From Flavisolibacter longurius (lineage in GTDB: Bacteria; Bacteroidota; Bacteroidia; Chitinophagales; Chitinophagaceae): a DNA stretch of 64,000 nucleotides. Of this stretch, positions 12,661 through 22,750 are shown in pieces (the first letter of the stretch is position 1; each line of letters begins with the position of its first letter). The notes beneath the pieces were generated by a model that had not been told where the DNA came from, searched no databases, and saw only the letters and a list, made by a program, of their open reading frames with translations. Where the stretch lies: assembly GCA_014163555.1 (NCBI GenBank), contig JACJGO010000019.1:1-64000 (forward strand). Direction: 5' to 3'. Made by a program: the position numbers and the translations under genes.

Positions 12661-14352
12661 ATGAAAAATCACCTATTGCTCTCTGCTATATTACTTCCGA
12701 TGCTTGTATTTGCTCAGGGGAAACAATCAGCCAAGGCGCCATCGTTAGCAACCCCTGTCCAGGTAGGTTTTGTTAGCAGCAATCTGCGTTTCAGCCAGGA
12801 GAACAATTCTGAAGTTCTTCTACAAAAAAGCATGGTATTAACTGCCTGGAAAGGAGAGAAGGTACATGCGCAACTGGCCGTACAGAGTACAACAAAGCTT
12901 TCTTCCGTAAGCATTTCCGTTTCAGACCTGAAAGCAAAAGGCAAAGGCATTATTCCAAAACAGGCTATCAGCACGGGCTTTGTCGGTTATGTCATGACCG
13001 ATGAATTTAAAAACGGTTGCGGTCACCGAAAGCCGCAGGATTTTGATTCATCGCTGGTGGCTGATCCTATCAACACAACAATTTCCTCTATCGCCTTACT
13101 AGAAAATAGTATCCAACCGGTCTGGATCAGTGTGCAGGTTCCGGCCAAGATACAGGCAGGAGTGTACGCTGGCACTTTTACTGTAAAGGCGGACAAAACA
13201 TACAAGTTCTCAATATCTGTGAAAGTGTTGGACAGAACCCTTCCACCTCCGGCACAATGGTCGTTTACCCTTGATCTCTGGCAGCACCCGGCCGCCATTG
13301 CAAGGGTGCATGGAGTAGCACTCTGGAGCGATGCTCATTTTTCCCACATGAAGTCTTATTACAACATGCTGGCCAAAGCAGGACAAAAGAACATTACTGC
13401 CAGCATTGTCGATGAACCCTGGAATCACCAGACCTATGATGATTTTCCAGGCCTCATTAAATGGACCAAAAGGAAAGATGGCTCCTGGCAATACGATTAC
13501 AGCCTGTTTGACAAATACATTTCGTTTGTGATGGACTGTGGCATCACCCAGCGCATCAATTGTTACAGCATGGTGCCCTGGAAAATTGCCTTTCCGTATT
13601 TCGATGAAGCGTTGGGTATAGATACCGTATTTACCGGCAAGATCGGTTCACCGGAATACAACGCTTTCTGGAAACCTATGCTCACCGATTTTACAAGGCA
13701 TCTGAAGGCAAAAGGCTGGTTTCACAAAACCGCCATTGCCATGGATGAACGGCCCATGCCGGCCATGCAGGCAGTGATTGCGCTATTAAAAGAAGTGGAC
13801 AAAGATTGGAAGATCGCCCTGGCCGGTGATTATCACCCCGAGATCGAAGCTGACATTTATGACTACTGCATTGCCTCCCGCTGGCAATTTCCTGCCGCTA
13901 CCTTACAACAACGCCAGCAGCAAGGAAAGCTAAGCACCTGGTACACCTGTTGCACCGAAAACTATCCCAATGGGTTTACGTTTTCGCCCCCGGCGGAACA
14001 TGTTTGGATAGGTTGGTACACGGCTGCAAAAGGAATGGATGGTTACCTGCGATGGGCATATAACAGTTGGCCGAAAAATCCCTTGCAGGATAGCCGGTTT
14101 ACCGCCTGGCCTGCAGGAGATACCTACCAGATTTATCCTGGTCCGCTCAAGTCCATTCGATTTGAGAAACTGATTGAAGGCATCCAGGATTTTGAAAAAA
14201 TCAGCATCCTGAAAGCGGAGTACAATAGGCTGGGCAACAAAAAACGATTACAGGAATTGGAGGATGCTTTGTCCCGGTTTGAAATCGAAAAGCTGGCCGT
14301 ACAATCGGCGGAGAAAATGGTGCTAGGGGCAAAGAGGTTTTTAAATGAGTGA
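12661..14352 (+). CDS. GH123 / DUF4091-type glycoside hydrolase, secreted
   Basis: A 563-aa secreted protein (signal peptide to about residue 19, VFAQG). The N-terminal beta domain (30-190) is followed by a TIM-barrel with KTAIAMDERPMPAM, which holds the adjacent Asp-Glu typical of GH123 retaining beta-N-acetylgalactosaminidases. These use substrate-assisted catalysis. The C-terminal part, DGYLRWAYNSWPKNP then IYPGPLKSIRFEKLIEGIQD, is the DUF4091 signature. It presumably removes beta-GalNAc in the periplasm, complementing the GH109, GH2 and GH95 enzymes. A terminator follows at 14354-14374. Substrate is inferred from family only. Confidence 0.85.
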   Translation: MKNHLLLSAILLPMLVFAQGKQSAKAPSLATPVQVGFVSSNLRFSQENNSEVLLQKSMVLTAWKGEKVHAQLAVQSTTKLSSVSISVSDLKAKGKGIIPKQAISTGFVGYVMTDEFKNGCGHRKPQDFDSSLVADPINTTISSIALLENSIQPVWISVQVPAKIQAGVYAGTFTVKADKTYKFSISVKVLDRTLPPPAQWSFTLDLWQHPAAIARVHGVALWSDAHFSHMKSYYNMLAKAGQKNITASIVDEPWNHQTYDDFPGLIKWTKRKDGSWQYDYSLFDKYISFVMDCGITQRINCYSMVPWKIAFPYFDEALGIDTVFTGKIGSPEYNAFWKPMLTDFTRHLKAKGWFHKTAIAMDERPMPAMQAVIALLKEVDKDWKIALAGDYHPEIEADIYDYCIASRWQFPAATLQQRQQQGKLSTWYTCCTENYPNGFTFSPPAEHVWIGWYTAAKGMDGYLRWAYNSWPKNPLQDSRFTAWPAGDTYQIYPGPLKSIRFEKLIEGIQDFEKISILKAEYNRLGNKKRLQELEDALSRFEIEKLAVQSAEKMVLGAKRFLNE

Positions 14353-14353
14353 T

Positions 14354-14374
14354 TGCCTGTAGGCAGGCATTTTT
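14354..14374 (+). terminator. Terminator after GH123-like gene
   Basis: TGCCTG/CAGGCA stem (14354-14359, 14364-14369) with a 4-nt loop and five T. It marks the end of the glycan-degradation series. Confidence 0.65.
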
Positions 14375-14503
14375 ATAGTAGGGAAAGCCTTGGACTTTCG
14401 TCCAGATGCTTTGATCATTATGAACTACAAACGATAAAGTGCATAATTGGTTCCTGTTTTCGTGTTTTCATATCAGTCAATTCATTGAAGGTTCATTATC
14501 AAA

Positions 14504-15118
14504 TCAGGCAGATCGCCGAAAACTGCAAAACAAGAAGTTCTGCGATGTGCCAAAAGGCGTGGTGTGGTCTTCGGTAAGGCATCGGATTTTGGTAAAGCCG
14601 GATTGAAGTTCCTGTGTTAATTGAGCCTCGTTGTATTGCCTGATGGGAAGGCCACTACACTTCCCGGGCCCATGGGTTGAAAAAGTTCCGATGGTCATGT
14701 ACCCTTTTACAGCATTCTTAGCGATACGCAAATAGGCTTGCAAATGCGCTGGTTGTGTAAGAAAATGAAAGGTAGCCCGGTCGTGCCAGACGTCGTAATG
14801 ATTATTGGGTTTAAAATCCGTTACATCACTCTCTATCCAGGTAACCTGTGCCGCTTGTTTGCCCAATCGATCCTTTGCCCGTTGCAGGGCATGTGCTGAA
14901 ATGTCAAGTACAGTGATATTCTTAAACCCTTCCGCCAACAGGTAGTCAACAAGTTTAGCATCTCCGCCACCCACATCAATAATGCGGGCCGTTTTGGGCA
15001 GGTTAAAACTGCGTATAAACGCCAGGGACGTATTGGGAATCGCCTGGGTCCAGCTTACCTCATCGGGTTGTTTGGTTTCGTAGACTTGTTCCCAGTGTTG
15101 TTTTATTTTTGGGTTCAT
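14504..15118 (-). CDS. Class I SAM-dependent methyltransferase
   Basis: A 204-aa soluble methyltransferase. SAM motif I is ARIIDVGGGDAKLVDYLL (about residues 44-61). The motif II acidic strand is NITVLDISAHALQRA, post-I is WIESDVTDF, and YDVWHDRATFHFLTQP is typical of the small Methyltransf_11/25-like group that includes thiopurine methyltransferase-like proteins. The substrate is not predictable. The gene is convergent with the GH123 gene and divergent from the small lipoprotein gene at 15250. It looks intact with a good ATG. Confidence 0.85.
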   Translation of the reverse strand: MNPKIKQHWEQVYETKQPDEVSWTQAIPNTSLAFIRSFNLPKTARIIDVGGGDAKLVDYLLAEGFKNITVLDISAHALQRAKDRLGKQAAQVTWIESDVTDFKPNNHYDVWHDRATFHFLTQPAHLQAYLRIAKNAVKGYMTIGTFSTHGPGKCSGLPIRQYNEAQLTQELQSGFTKIRCLTEDHTTPFGTSQNFLFCSFRRSA

Positions 15119-15249
15119 GGTACAAAAGTGCTAAATCACTGCAGTATGATGCGTGACTTTTATCACGACGAAAGGGGGAAGCAAATGCTATTTAGGTCCG
15201 AACTTGGTTTAAACAAACCTGCAGTATACTTTTACCGAAACATCATCCC

Positions 15250-15606
15250 ATGAAAACAATCTTTACACTGCTTGCCTTTTCTTTTTTGTTTGCCGTTACC
15301 TCCTGTAAAAAAGACACAGGCGACGATCACCAGGTATCGTTTGCTGAACCTGCAGGAAAGGCAAACGCCAACGGCGAATACACCATCGAAGGACAGATCA
15401 TTTCCCCGGTTCGTTTAGACAAGATTTTGCTTACCAAAGAGGGGCAGCCGGCACCTTTTCTGGAAGATGCTACCACTGCCAAAAACAAAACCGAACACAC
15501 CTTTGCTTACCAGGTCACCGGTATCAAGCAGGACACCTATGTAATTATCGACTTCTATAACCTTGATGGCGGAAAGAGCACATCGAAGTATCTGATCCGT
15601 AGATAA
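15250..15606 (+). CDS. Small lipoprotein of unknown function
   Basis: A 118-aa protein with a lipoprotein signal (FLFAVTSC, Cys19) followed by a charged KKDTGDD linker typical of Bacteroidota surface or periplasmic lipoproteins. The body is predicted all-beta: EYTIEGQIISP, then HTFAYQVTG, YVIIDFYNLDGG and KYLIRR. I recognise no named family. A frameshifted paralogue remnant lies at about 38695-38895, sharing FxYxVTG, an xxDxxNxxGGK core and a LIR(R/K) end, so this is a small gene family in the genome. A promoter-like TTGG...TACTTTTA arrangement is at 15204-15234. Confidence 0.75.
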   Translation: MKTIFTLLAFSFLFAVTSCKKDTGDDHQVSFAEPAGKANANGEYTIEGQIISPVRLDKILLTKEGQPAPFLEDATTAKNKTEHTFAYQVTGIKQDTYVIIDFYNLDGGKSTSKYLIRR

Positions 15607-15976
15607 AGGTTTACATTCGAAAAAAGAAAGCAGCCCTAGGTATTCCGGGGGTTTTTCGGTGTGTGAATTAACGCAAGGAAACATCTTGAAAGTTGGCTGG
15701 TACCCTGGAGAAAAGAAAACAGTTGTGCTCTGCTTAAAACACCGGCGTTTACGGCAACCATCGAAAAGGCGACTGTACACATTGAGCGTAAAAGGAGCAC
15801 AAAGAACAACAGTTTACCGGTTGCAGGATCACTGTGGAAAAAACGCAGTTGTTACATTATAATCCTGTACTGTAGCGCTTTTGCTTCGTGTGAATAGCAG
15901 GATTTGTGCAGTAGCCATTACCTACCTAATCTCATCTTTATTAGTTTCAGGGAACAAGAATCAACCACCGTCCTTC
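15607..15976. other. Intergenic region, nothing recognised
   Basis: About 370 bases with short open frames on both strands (for example 15659-15862) but no protein-like sequence, ribosome-binding site or structured repeat that I can support. Confidence 0.5.
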
Positions 15977-16213
15977 ATGATTAAATGTACATTACTGTTT
16001 CCCTCTCTGGAAACCCTGGCTCGTTTTGCCAAAGAATACAGCAGCACGTATCTTATCAACACTTGTAACCTGACGCTTACCGGTCCGCTGTCCGACGAAA
16101 TGGTAACGGTTGCCAAAACCGTCTTTAATGCCAGCGTTGTAGCCACCACCGAAAAGGTATTTTCGTATGATCCCATAGCGGTACGATCCCCGCAACATAT
16201 GCGACCTGTTTAG
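15977..16213 (+). CDS. Small protein of unknown function
   Basis: A 78-aa ORF starting MIKCTLLFPSLETLARF and continuing with an amphipathic pattern (SSTYLINTCNLTLTGPL, then DEMVTVAKTVFNASVV). It resembles small soluble alpha/beta proteins recurrent in Chitinophagaceae, but I cannot name a family. The ATG at 15977 is preferred to the upstream in-frame codons because the protein-like part begins there. Just downstream, in another frame, 16179-16307 encodes a hydrophobic tail-like peptide (DYFWVARGYPKIIVAG). The C-terminus may therefore be frameshifted or there may be a second decayed gene. Confidence 0.5.
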   Translation: MIKCTLLFPSLETLARFAKEYSSTYLINTCNLTLTGPLSDEMVTVAKTVFNASVVATTEKVFSYDPIAVRSPQHMRPV

Positions 16214-16388
16214 AAAAGACCTCGACTATTTTTGGGTGGCCAGGGGCTATCCAAAAATTATTGTGGCAGGCTTATTTTCCATCATTAATGCCTGCTTCGC
16301 TATTTAAAAAGCAGCGTACGGTCCCCTGGATACAGGTAGCCTGAGTATGTTTTTCAGAACCCATTTTAACGCTCCGAAAATCATTCTG

Positions 16389-17402
16389 TTACCAGATCTT
16401 ACTGGGACAAGTGTCTTTGTAGTCATTGCCAAGCAGGAAACCGACCACAAATTCATGGGTACCGCGGCTTACCGTATTCAGTTGGGTCTTTGTAAAATCG
16501 TAGGAATACCCCACGTTAAAACTATTGGCCACATTTACGCCCAGCATGCCGGCATACCCATCTTCTACCCGGTAGCTACCGCCAACCCAAAACATATCCC
16601 TGAACTGAACTTTCAGGTTTAGGTCAACCTGCGGGGCAACAGAAGATCGCCATACCTGTTTCACCATAACTGATGGAATTGCATTCACATCTTCATTCAG
16701 TAAGAACCGGTAACCTGCGGTTGAAAAAATATGGGGTACCAATTGTATCCCTTCTGAATTACCGGTGAGGGATACCTGTTGCGACAGGATCTGCTGCGCT
16801 GCAACTCCAAAAAAATAATCGGATGAATACAACCAGATGCCGGCATTGAGATCGGGTACTAGCTTGTAAATATCTGCGCCGTTTCCCAATGTTGGGTCAT
16901 TAAGATCAACCGGGGTTGCTTTTGCCCGGTTATAACTTAGTTTGCTGAAGCCTCCGGAGAAACCGGCAGAGATGTTTGTTTTCGCGGATAAACCAATGTG
17001 ATAAGCATACGACACATTTGCACTGAACCGGCTGTACAAGCCTGTCTGATCGTTCACCATAAAGAAACCCACACCATGGTGTGCTTCAGAAGCCGTGTAG
17101 TTTTCCCAGTACGAACTGCCTCTTGGGTTTTCACCCGGAATGCTGAAGGAGGTGGCTGTGACCTTATCATCCTTTTTTCCAATCGGACTGTGTATGGAAA
17201 AATAGGCTGTCTTTGGCGCCCCCTGCAAACCAACCCATTGATCCCGTGCACTGATTTTTACATCCGTATAATTTTCAATTCCACTCAGGGCAGGGTTGAG
17301 CAGGTAATTGTTCAGAATATACTGCGTGTAATGAGGCTTTTGTTGCGTAAAACCAATGGAGGTAACCAGCAAAAGCAGGGAAAGTTGTAAAGCTCTTTTC
17401 AT
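16389..17402 (-). CDS. PorP/SprF family type IX secretion membrane protein
   Basis: A 337-aa outer-membrane beta-barrel-like protein. The signal peptide (1-19) is followed by the family hallmark QKPHYTQYILNNYLLNPALSG and later RDQWVGLQGAPKT. Repeated aromatic-rich strands and a C-terminal NVGYSYDFTKTQL close the barrel. PorP/SprF proteins are partners of T9SS type B substrates: SprF is needed for surface delivery of SprB. The gene begins 1 nt after the stop of the giant Ig-repeat protein, so the two are co-transcribed and functionally paired. The length is normal for the family. Confidence 0.93.
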   Translation of the reverse strand: MKRALQLSLLLLVTSIGFTQQKPHYTQYILNNYLLNPALSGIENYTDVKISARDQWVGLQGAPKTAYFSIHSPIGKKDDKVTATSFSIPGENPRGSSYWENYTASEAHHGVGFFMVNDQTGLYSRFSANVSYAYHIGLSAKTNISAGFSGGFSKLSYNRAKATPVDLNDPTLGNGADIYKLVPDLNAGIWLYSSDYFFGVAAQQILSQQVSLTGNSEGIQLVPHIFSTAGYRFLLNEDVNAIPSVMVKQVWRSSVAPQVDLNLKVQFRDMFWVGGSYRVEDGYAGMLGVNVANSFNVGYSYDFTKTQLNTVSRGTHEFVVGFLLGNDYKDTCPSKIW

Positions 17403-17403
17403 A

Positions 17404-20400
17404 TTATCTTACGATGTCTACAAACCCTGAAAGTGGTTTGAGGCCATTTTTTGGATGAATAATATAGTAGTACGTTGCAGCAGGAAGCGGTTGCCCTTTT
17501 GAGGTTCCATCCCAGGCAGCAGAATAGCCTACGCCCTGATAAACCACCTGGCCGTAACGGTTATAGATTTCCACTGTACAATCGGGATAGTTGATTAGGT
17601 GCTTGATTTGCCACCTGTCGTTAATGCCGTCCCCATTCGGTGTAAAGACGTTTGGAACCTCAGGACGCCTGATAATTTTCGCCATAATATCTGCAGATGC
17701 TGTACAGCCAAATTCATCAACAGCAACCAGCTTGTAGGAAACATCCGACTTTGGTGTACACAAAGGATTGACGATTGTATCGGCATTCAGGTAAAGTGCA
17801 GGAGTCCATGTGCATTTGAGGTTACGTCCCGATACGGATGGATTCAATAAGGTGCTGTTGTCCTCAACGATATACTTTACTCTTTCAGCCGTGATCACCG
17901 GTGGTGCCTTGATGGATACCATCATGGCATCTGTAGTGGCAGCGCAGGGTCCGTTGCCAACAGTGGTCAGGCTTAGCATAACAGCGCCGTTTGCTTTGTC
18001 ACTGCTGCTGGGAATATACGTGGCATCCAGGCTGGAAGCTGAAGGAGAGAACTGGCCATTTCCTGAACTGCTCCAAATTGCCTTGTCCGCTACCGTTAGT
18101 TTCCCCTGCAATCGAACAGTTGCGTTGTTGGCGCAGACTAGCTGGTCTTTTCCGGCAACGACAGTTGGCGGACTGGCCATCGTGATCGTCATCGCGGATG
18201 TATAAACAGGACAAGCGCCATTGTTTGTCGATGCCAGGCTCAGGGTAACGCTTCCCGCAGCTTTATCTGCAACAGATGGATGGTACCGGGCATTCAGACT
18301 TACATTATCGGGCAGGAATGTACCGCTTCCGTTAGTAGTCCATACACCCGTACTGGTGCCCCCGGTAATACTTCCCGAAAGGCCTGTAAACTGGCTTGAA
18401 GTGCAAAACGACTGGTTCGTTCCGGCATTGACAATCGCAGGATTATGTACAGCAACAGTTGTTGATGCCGCTGTGCTGGTACACCCTTTTACAGTAGCAG
18501 TTACAACGTAGGTCCCTGCATTCGCATTGGTTACATTGGCAAGCGTTGCTGTTTGCGTCGAGGCTGTATAACCATTCGGTCCGTTCCAGCTGTAGGAAGC
18601 ACCTGTGATATCAGTGGCTGCTAACGTCAGGCTGGTGTTTTCACATACCGGGCCATTATGGGTAGGTACTGGCGCATCAGGAGTCTGGTTCACCAGAATC
18701 GTAACCGAAGACGTTTCTGTACTGGAACAATTATTAACGGATACCGAAAGACTGTATTGGCCTATTGCTGCCAACGATGCGTTCTCAATAACCGGGTTTT
18801 GTAAGGAAGATGTAAATCCTTTTGGCCCCGACCAGGTATAGGTTGCACCGGCGACAGCAGCGGCATTCAGCAGAATCGGTTTTCCTGAACAAACCGGTGA
18901 ATTCGAAGAAACAACAGGAGCCACAGGAAGTGATTTGATGACCACATTGCTGGTGGCAAGCGGACTGGTACAACCGTTTACCGTTGCAGCAACAGCGTAA
19001 GTACCGGAATGCGTTAGGCGAGTGCTTGCAATTGTTGGATTTTGCGCTGTGGACACAAATCCATCGGGTCCACTCCAAGCGTATGTAGCACCAGTGATGG
19101 CTGATGCCTGCAACTGGAGAGCACTTCCTTCACACAAAGAATAGTCACTTGTAACTACCGGTGGTGCAGGAATCGTGTTTACGGTTACTGTCAAATTACC
19201 CGGCGCACTGGTGCATCCGTTTACTGTTGCTGTCACAGCATACGAACCGGAACTTGTAACATGCGCATTGTTGATAGCGGGATTTTGCGCTGTGGAAGTA
19301 AAGCCATTGGGGCCTGTCCACGAATACGTTGCTCCAATTACTGTTGATGCAAACAAGGACAGGTTTGTTCCTTCGCATACAGGACCGTTATACGAAACTA
19401 CCGGTGCAGAGGGAATGGCATTTACTGTAACCCGTATGGAAGCTGAAGGGCCCCAACAGCCATTCACAGCAGCTTTCACCGTATAAACACCCGAGGTAGC
19501 AATACCGGCATTGGTGAGAACTGGGTTTTGAATAGATGATGTAAAACCATCGGGCCCTGTCCACGCATAAGACGCATCAGGGATCGTATTGGCAATAAGG
19601 GACAATGTATTACCACTACAAATGGGGCTGTTGGTTCCAATCACAGGCGCCGCAGGAAGCGCATGAACAACAGCCGTTGTGGAAGTAGCGGCACTGGTAC
19701 AACCGTTAGCTGTCACGGTAAGGCTATAGGCACCCGCACTTTGCAGTGAAGCAGTACCGATTGAAGGACTTTGGGTAGAAGACTGAAAGCCATTGGGTCC
19801 TGTCCAAGAATATACGCCTCCGGGTAAAGCTGATGCTGTCAAGGTAAGCGTTGTACCTTCACAAATAGGCCCATTGTTGGAAACAACCGGCGCCTCCGGT
19901 GTTTGATGGACGATAACGTTTGTTGCGGTGGAGCTTGCGCTGGCACAGCCATTTACACTTACACTTAACTGGTAGTTCCCGGCGTTTTTCAGGGTTGCAC
20001 CTGAAAGCTGTGGATTTTGCAGCGTAGATGTAAAACCATCGGGTCCAGTCCAATTATAAATGGCTCCTGCAAGTGGCGAAGCGGTTAACGAGATTGTATT
20101 TCCAGAACAAACAGGCGAATTTGAAGTAACTGCCGGCGGCAGCGGCAGCGGCGTAATCGTTATGTTGCTGATAGCAGCCTGGCTGGTACATCCGTCAACA
20201 GTAGCACGTACTGAATAGATACCAGAATGCAAAGGCGTCGTGTTTAAAATCGTGAGTGTCTGCAAAGAGGATGTAAAGCCGTTAGGTCCACTCCATGCAT
20301 ACGTTGCACCTGTGATCGTGGATGCATTTAAGGAAATAGTTGAGCCTTCACAAACCGTGTTGTCACCTGATAAAACAGGTGATGCAGGAACAGGTTTTAT

Positions 20401-22254
20401 GGTTACCTGTACACTGCCCGCCGGGCTTGTACAACCATTGACAGTTGCAGTTGAAGAATAGGCTCCCGAAGCAGCAGTACCAGGGTTAGAGACAGAGGGA
20501 TTCTGCACTGTGGCAGAAAATCCATCGGGCCCACTCCAGGCGTAGGTAGCACCCGTGATAGTTGATGCCGTTAAAAGCAAGGTTGCTCCTTCACATAACG
20601 GTCCATTGGATGAAAGGACAGGTGCTGCAGGAATAGGATTCACAATAACGGATGTTGAAGCAGCCGGCCCTGTACATCCCGCCACTGTCGTCCTTACATT
20701 GTAGGTGCCTGATGCGTTTGTGGCAACATTGGAAATGATTGGATTCTGCAAAGGAGAAGTAAATCCGTTTGGTCCTGTCCACGAATAGGTAGCCTCACTG
20801 ATGGTACCTGCTGTTAGCAGAATATCCTTCCCACTGCACAAGGGACTGTTGCTGCCTATAACCGGTGCTGGGGGAAGAGGATTGACAACAGTTGTTACGG
20901 AAGCGGGTTCACTGGTGCAGCCGTTTACCTGTACAGTAACAGCGTATGTTCCCGCACTGGTTAAAACGGCGCTGCTGATAACAGGATTTTGCAAAGAGGA
21001 GATAAAGCCGTTGGGCCCTGTCCATGAATATACGCCTCCGGGTAAAGCTGATGCTGTCAAGGTAAGCGTTGTACCTTCACAAACGGGATTAGTAGAAGCG
21101 GCAACAGGTGATGCCGGCTTTGGCTTTACTGTTACAGATGTACTGACGGGTAAACTGGAACACTGGCCGACAGTAACCACTACCGTATATGTTCCGGCAT
21201 GCGTTGCATCGGCATTGTTGATAACAGGATTTTGCAAAGAAGATGTGAATCCATTCGGTCCTGTCCAGTTATAGGTAGCACCGGCAATAGTTGATGCAAA
21301 TAAGTTGATTTGACTGCTTTCGCATACCGGAGAGTTGGTATTTACAGAAGGAGCAGGCGGTAATGGGGTGGTGGCAACAATCGTTGACTGAACAGCGGGC
21401 AAACAATTCAATGCGTCGGTGACGGAAACCGTATAGGTTCCACCCGCATTGACGGTAATGGATTCTCCGGTCTGTCCATTGCTCCATACAAATTGATAAG
21501 GTTCTACACCTCCCGATGCTGTTGCAGTTAGGGTGACATTTGATTTACCTCCAGCGCATACGGCAGGATTGTCCGCTGAAATGGCCACAGCAATTTGGGG
21601 CGTCGTATACACCCGTATGGTATCACTGACAACAGGGCCACAGAGTCGGTTGCCGCTGACCTGGTAATCAATATACGCCGGTGCTCCAGGCAAAGGCGTA
21701 ACATTGGTCGTGATACTCCCTGATGTGCTGCTTAAAAAAGAATTATAAGCACCCTGAGGACCTGGATAAACGGATGTCCATTTGATGGATTCTGTAAGCA
21801 AGCCCCCAACGTTCAAGGATCCGGTACATCCTTGCCTTACGGTTATATCATCCGAGCCTTTGATGGCGCCTGCAGCAACGATGGTGTAAATAGGATTATC
21901 GTTTCCGGGTTTGCAAAATGTAATGGTGATCTCCGTTTTTCCTACAATGCAGAGCGGTGTGCCCAAAGAGGTCTGCGGTCCGCAATCAACCTGGTAAAAG
22001 GCTGCGTTACCGGGTGGAGCCGGATTGGCAACTGTGAAGTTCACGTAACTGCAGGCAGGATTCAGCTTCAGCTTGAAAACAATACAATTGCTCCCGTTAC
22101 AGCATGATCCACTTCGCGTAGATTGAATGGAAACCGTCGTGTCAATTGAAGCAGAAAGATCGAATTCAAAGCCGGTAGCGGTGCAGACTTCCTGTGCATT
22201 CAGCTTTGAAAACAGCAATAGGATAGTGACGAAAAAAAGTAAATTTTTTTTCAT
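17404..22254 (-). CDS. Giant T9SS adhesin with 12 tandem Ig-like repeats and gliding-motility C-terminal domain
   Basis: A 1616-aa exported protein. It has a signal peptide (1-20, LLLFSKLNAQ), an N-terminal beta region (about 25-215), then a PKD-like module. Twelve tandem ~81-aa Ig-like repeats follow, each containing a YxWxGPxGF motif and a conserved Cys pair (PVCEG... and ...NGCTS). Two ~85-aa modules beginning VNAGTNQSFC and VVAGKDQLVC come next, then the CHU_C type B sorting domain (VPNVFTPNGDGINDRW through LSGFVDIVR). Type B substrates are delivered by the T9SS with a PorP/SprF partner, here the next gene in the operon. A SprB-like surface adhesin or gliding/attachment protein is likely. 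Repeats 2 and 7 share 58 identical bases (21026-21083 and 19808-19865), pointing to recent conversion or duplication. Confidence 0.92.
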   Translation of the reverse strand: MKKNLLFFVTILLLFSKLNAQEVCTATGFEFDLSASIDTTVSIQSTRSGSCCNGSNCIVFKLKLNPACSYVNFTVANPAPPGNAAFYQVDCGPQTSLGTPLCIVGKTEITITFCKPGNDNPIYTIVAAGAIKGSDDITVRQGCTGSLNVGGLLTESIKWTSVYPGPQGAYNSFLSSTSGSITTNVTPLPGAPAYIDYQVSGNRLCGPVVSDTIRVYTTPQIAVAISADNPAVCAGGKSNVTLTATASGGVEPYQFVWSNGQTGESITVNAGGTYTVSVTDALNCLPAVQSTIVATTPLPPAPSVNTNSPVCESSQINLFASTIAGATYNWTGPNGFTSSLQNPVINNADATHAGTYTVVVTVGQCSSLPVSTSVTVKPKPASPVAASTNPVCEGTTLTLTASALPGGVYSWTGPNGFISSLQNPVISSAVLTSAGTYAVTVQVNGCTSEPASVTTVVNPLPPAPVIGSNSPLCSGKDILLTAGTISEATYSWTGPNGFTSPLQNPIISNVATNASGTYNVRTTVAGCTGPAASTSVIVNPIPAAPVLSSNGPLCEGATLLLTASTITGATYAWSGPDGFSATVQNPSVSNPGTAASGAYSSTATVNGCTSPAGSVQVTIKPVPASPVLSGDNTVCEGSTISLNASTITGATYAWSGPNGFTSSLQTLTILNTTPLHSGIYSVRATVDGCTSQAAISNITITPLPLPPAVTSNSPVCSGNTISLTASPLAGAIYNWTGPDGFTSTLQNPQLSGATLKNAGNYQLSVSVNGCASASSTATNVIVHQTPEAPVVSNNGPICEGTTLTLTASALPGGVYSWTGPNGFQSSTQSPSIGTASLQSAGAYSLTVTANGCTSAATSTTAVVHALPAAPVIGTNSPICSGNTLSLIANTIPDASYAWTGPDGFTSSIQNPVLTNAGIATSGVYTVKAAVNGCWGPSASIRVTVNAIPSAPVVSYNGPVCEGTNLSLFASTVIGATYSWTGPNGFTSTAQNPAINNAHVTSSGSYAVTATVNGCTSAPGNLTVTVNTIPAPPVVTSDYSLCEGSALQLQASAITGATYAWSGPDGFVSTAQNPTIASTRLTHSGTYAVAATVNGCTSPLATSNVVIKSLPVAPVVSSNSPVCSGKPILLNAAAVAGATYTWSGPKGFTSSLQNPVIENASLAAIGQYSLSVSVNNCSSTETSSVTILVNQTPDAPVPTHNGPVCENTSLTLAATDITGASYSWNGPNGYTASTQTATLANVTNANAGTYVVTATVKGCTSTAASTTVAVHNPAIVNAGTNQSFCTSSQFTGLSGSITGGTSTGVWTTNGSGTFLPDNVSLNARYHPSVADKAAGSVTLSLASTNNGACPVYTSAMTITMASPPTVVAGKDQLVCANNATVRLQGKLTVADKAIWSSSGNGQFSPSASSLDATYIPSSSDKANGAVMLSLTTVGNGPCAATTDAMMVSIKAPPVITAERVKYIVEDNSTLLNPSVSGRNLKCTWTPALYLNADTIVNPLCTPKSDVSYKLVAVDEFGCTASADIMAKIIRRPEVPNVFTPNGDGINDRWQIKHLINYPDCTVEIYNRYGQVVYQGVGYSAAWDGTSKGQPLPAATYYYIIHPKNGLKPLSGFVDIVR

Positions 22255-22727
22255 ACAGGGTCGTGATTAAAATGGTTACCAGCATTTGCCGGTAAAGTTT
22301 TCATGCGTTTTTCGTAGCTATTGGCGCAAAAAAGAAATAGGGCAGGTCTTTCGGGGATATTATGTTGGATGTGGTTTTCCCTATTGAAAAAAGTTCTTTA
22401 TAGGAAAACATGCCACGAAACTACTATGTGTTTTAGAGGAATGCAATAGTAAATTTACGATGTGTACAAATACGCTTTCGACTTCCAATGAAGAAACACC
22501 GGTGTGAAAAGAATCAGCTTTCGTAACAAAATTCATTGAGAAAATTTTTGAAATAGATGCCACTTTTACGGATATGGTTCCGAATATTTCAATGCATTAT
22601 CTTGCTTTTAATGAAGCTGAAGATGTTTGGGAAATTATTTAAATACGGACTTCTTTATTTCATTAATATGGAGTTCTTTTCAAGTTTGGATTTCTGCTAA
22701 TAAACCTGCCTGGCGATTAAACAAAAA
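22255..22727. other. Intergenic region upstream of the adhesin gene
   Basis: About 470 bases without a supported gene; they presumably hold the promoter of the minus-strand adhesin operon. A minus-strand open frame at 22381-22563 has no protein-like features. Confidence 0.5.
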
Positions 22728-22750
22728 AAGCCCCGGACTTTTGTCCAGAG
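22728..22750 (-). terminator. Terminator next to the tRNA 3'-end fragment
   Basis: Read on the minus strand, a GTCC-containing hairpin (loop AAAA) is followed by GGGGC and seven T. It lies immediately after the tRNA-Met 3'-end copy at 22751-22768, in the position the tRNA terminator occupies at 52367-52392. It is probably the original terminator of the tRNA gene, displaced by an insertion. Confidence 0.6.

Noticed and set aside
14353-14577. Plus-strand frame directly after the GH123 stop
   Set aside because: It begins inside a terminator hairpin and overlaps the methyltransferase gene on the other strand; its composition is not protein-like.
17404-22254. Plus-strand open frames (17810-18205, 19175-19486, 20801-21274 and others)
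   Set aside because: They are antisense shadows of the Ig-like repeat protein and repeat with its 243-bp period.
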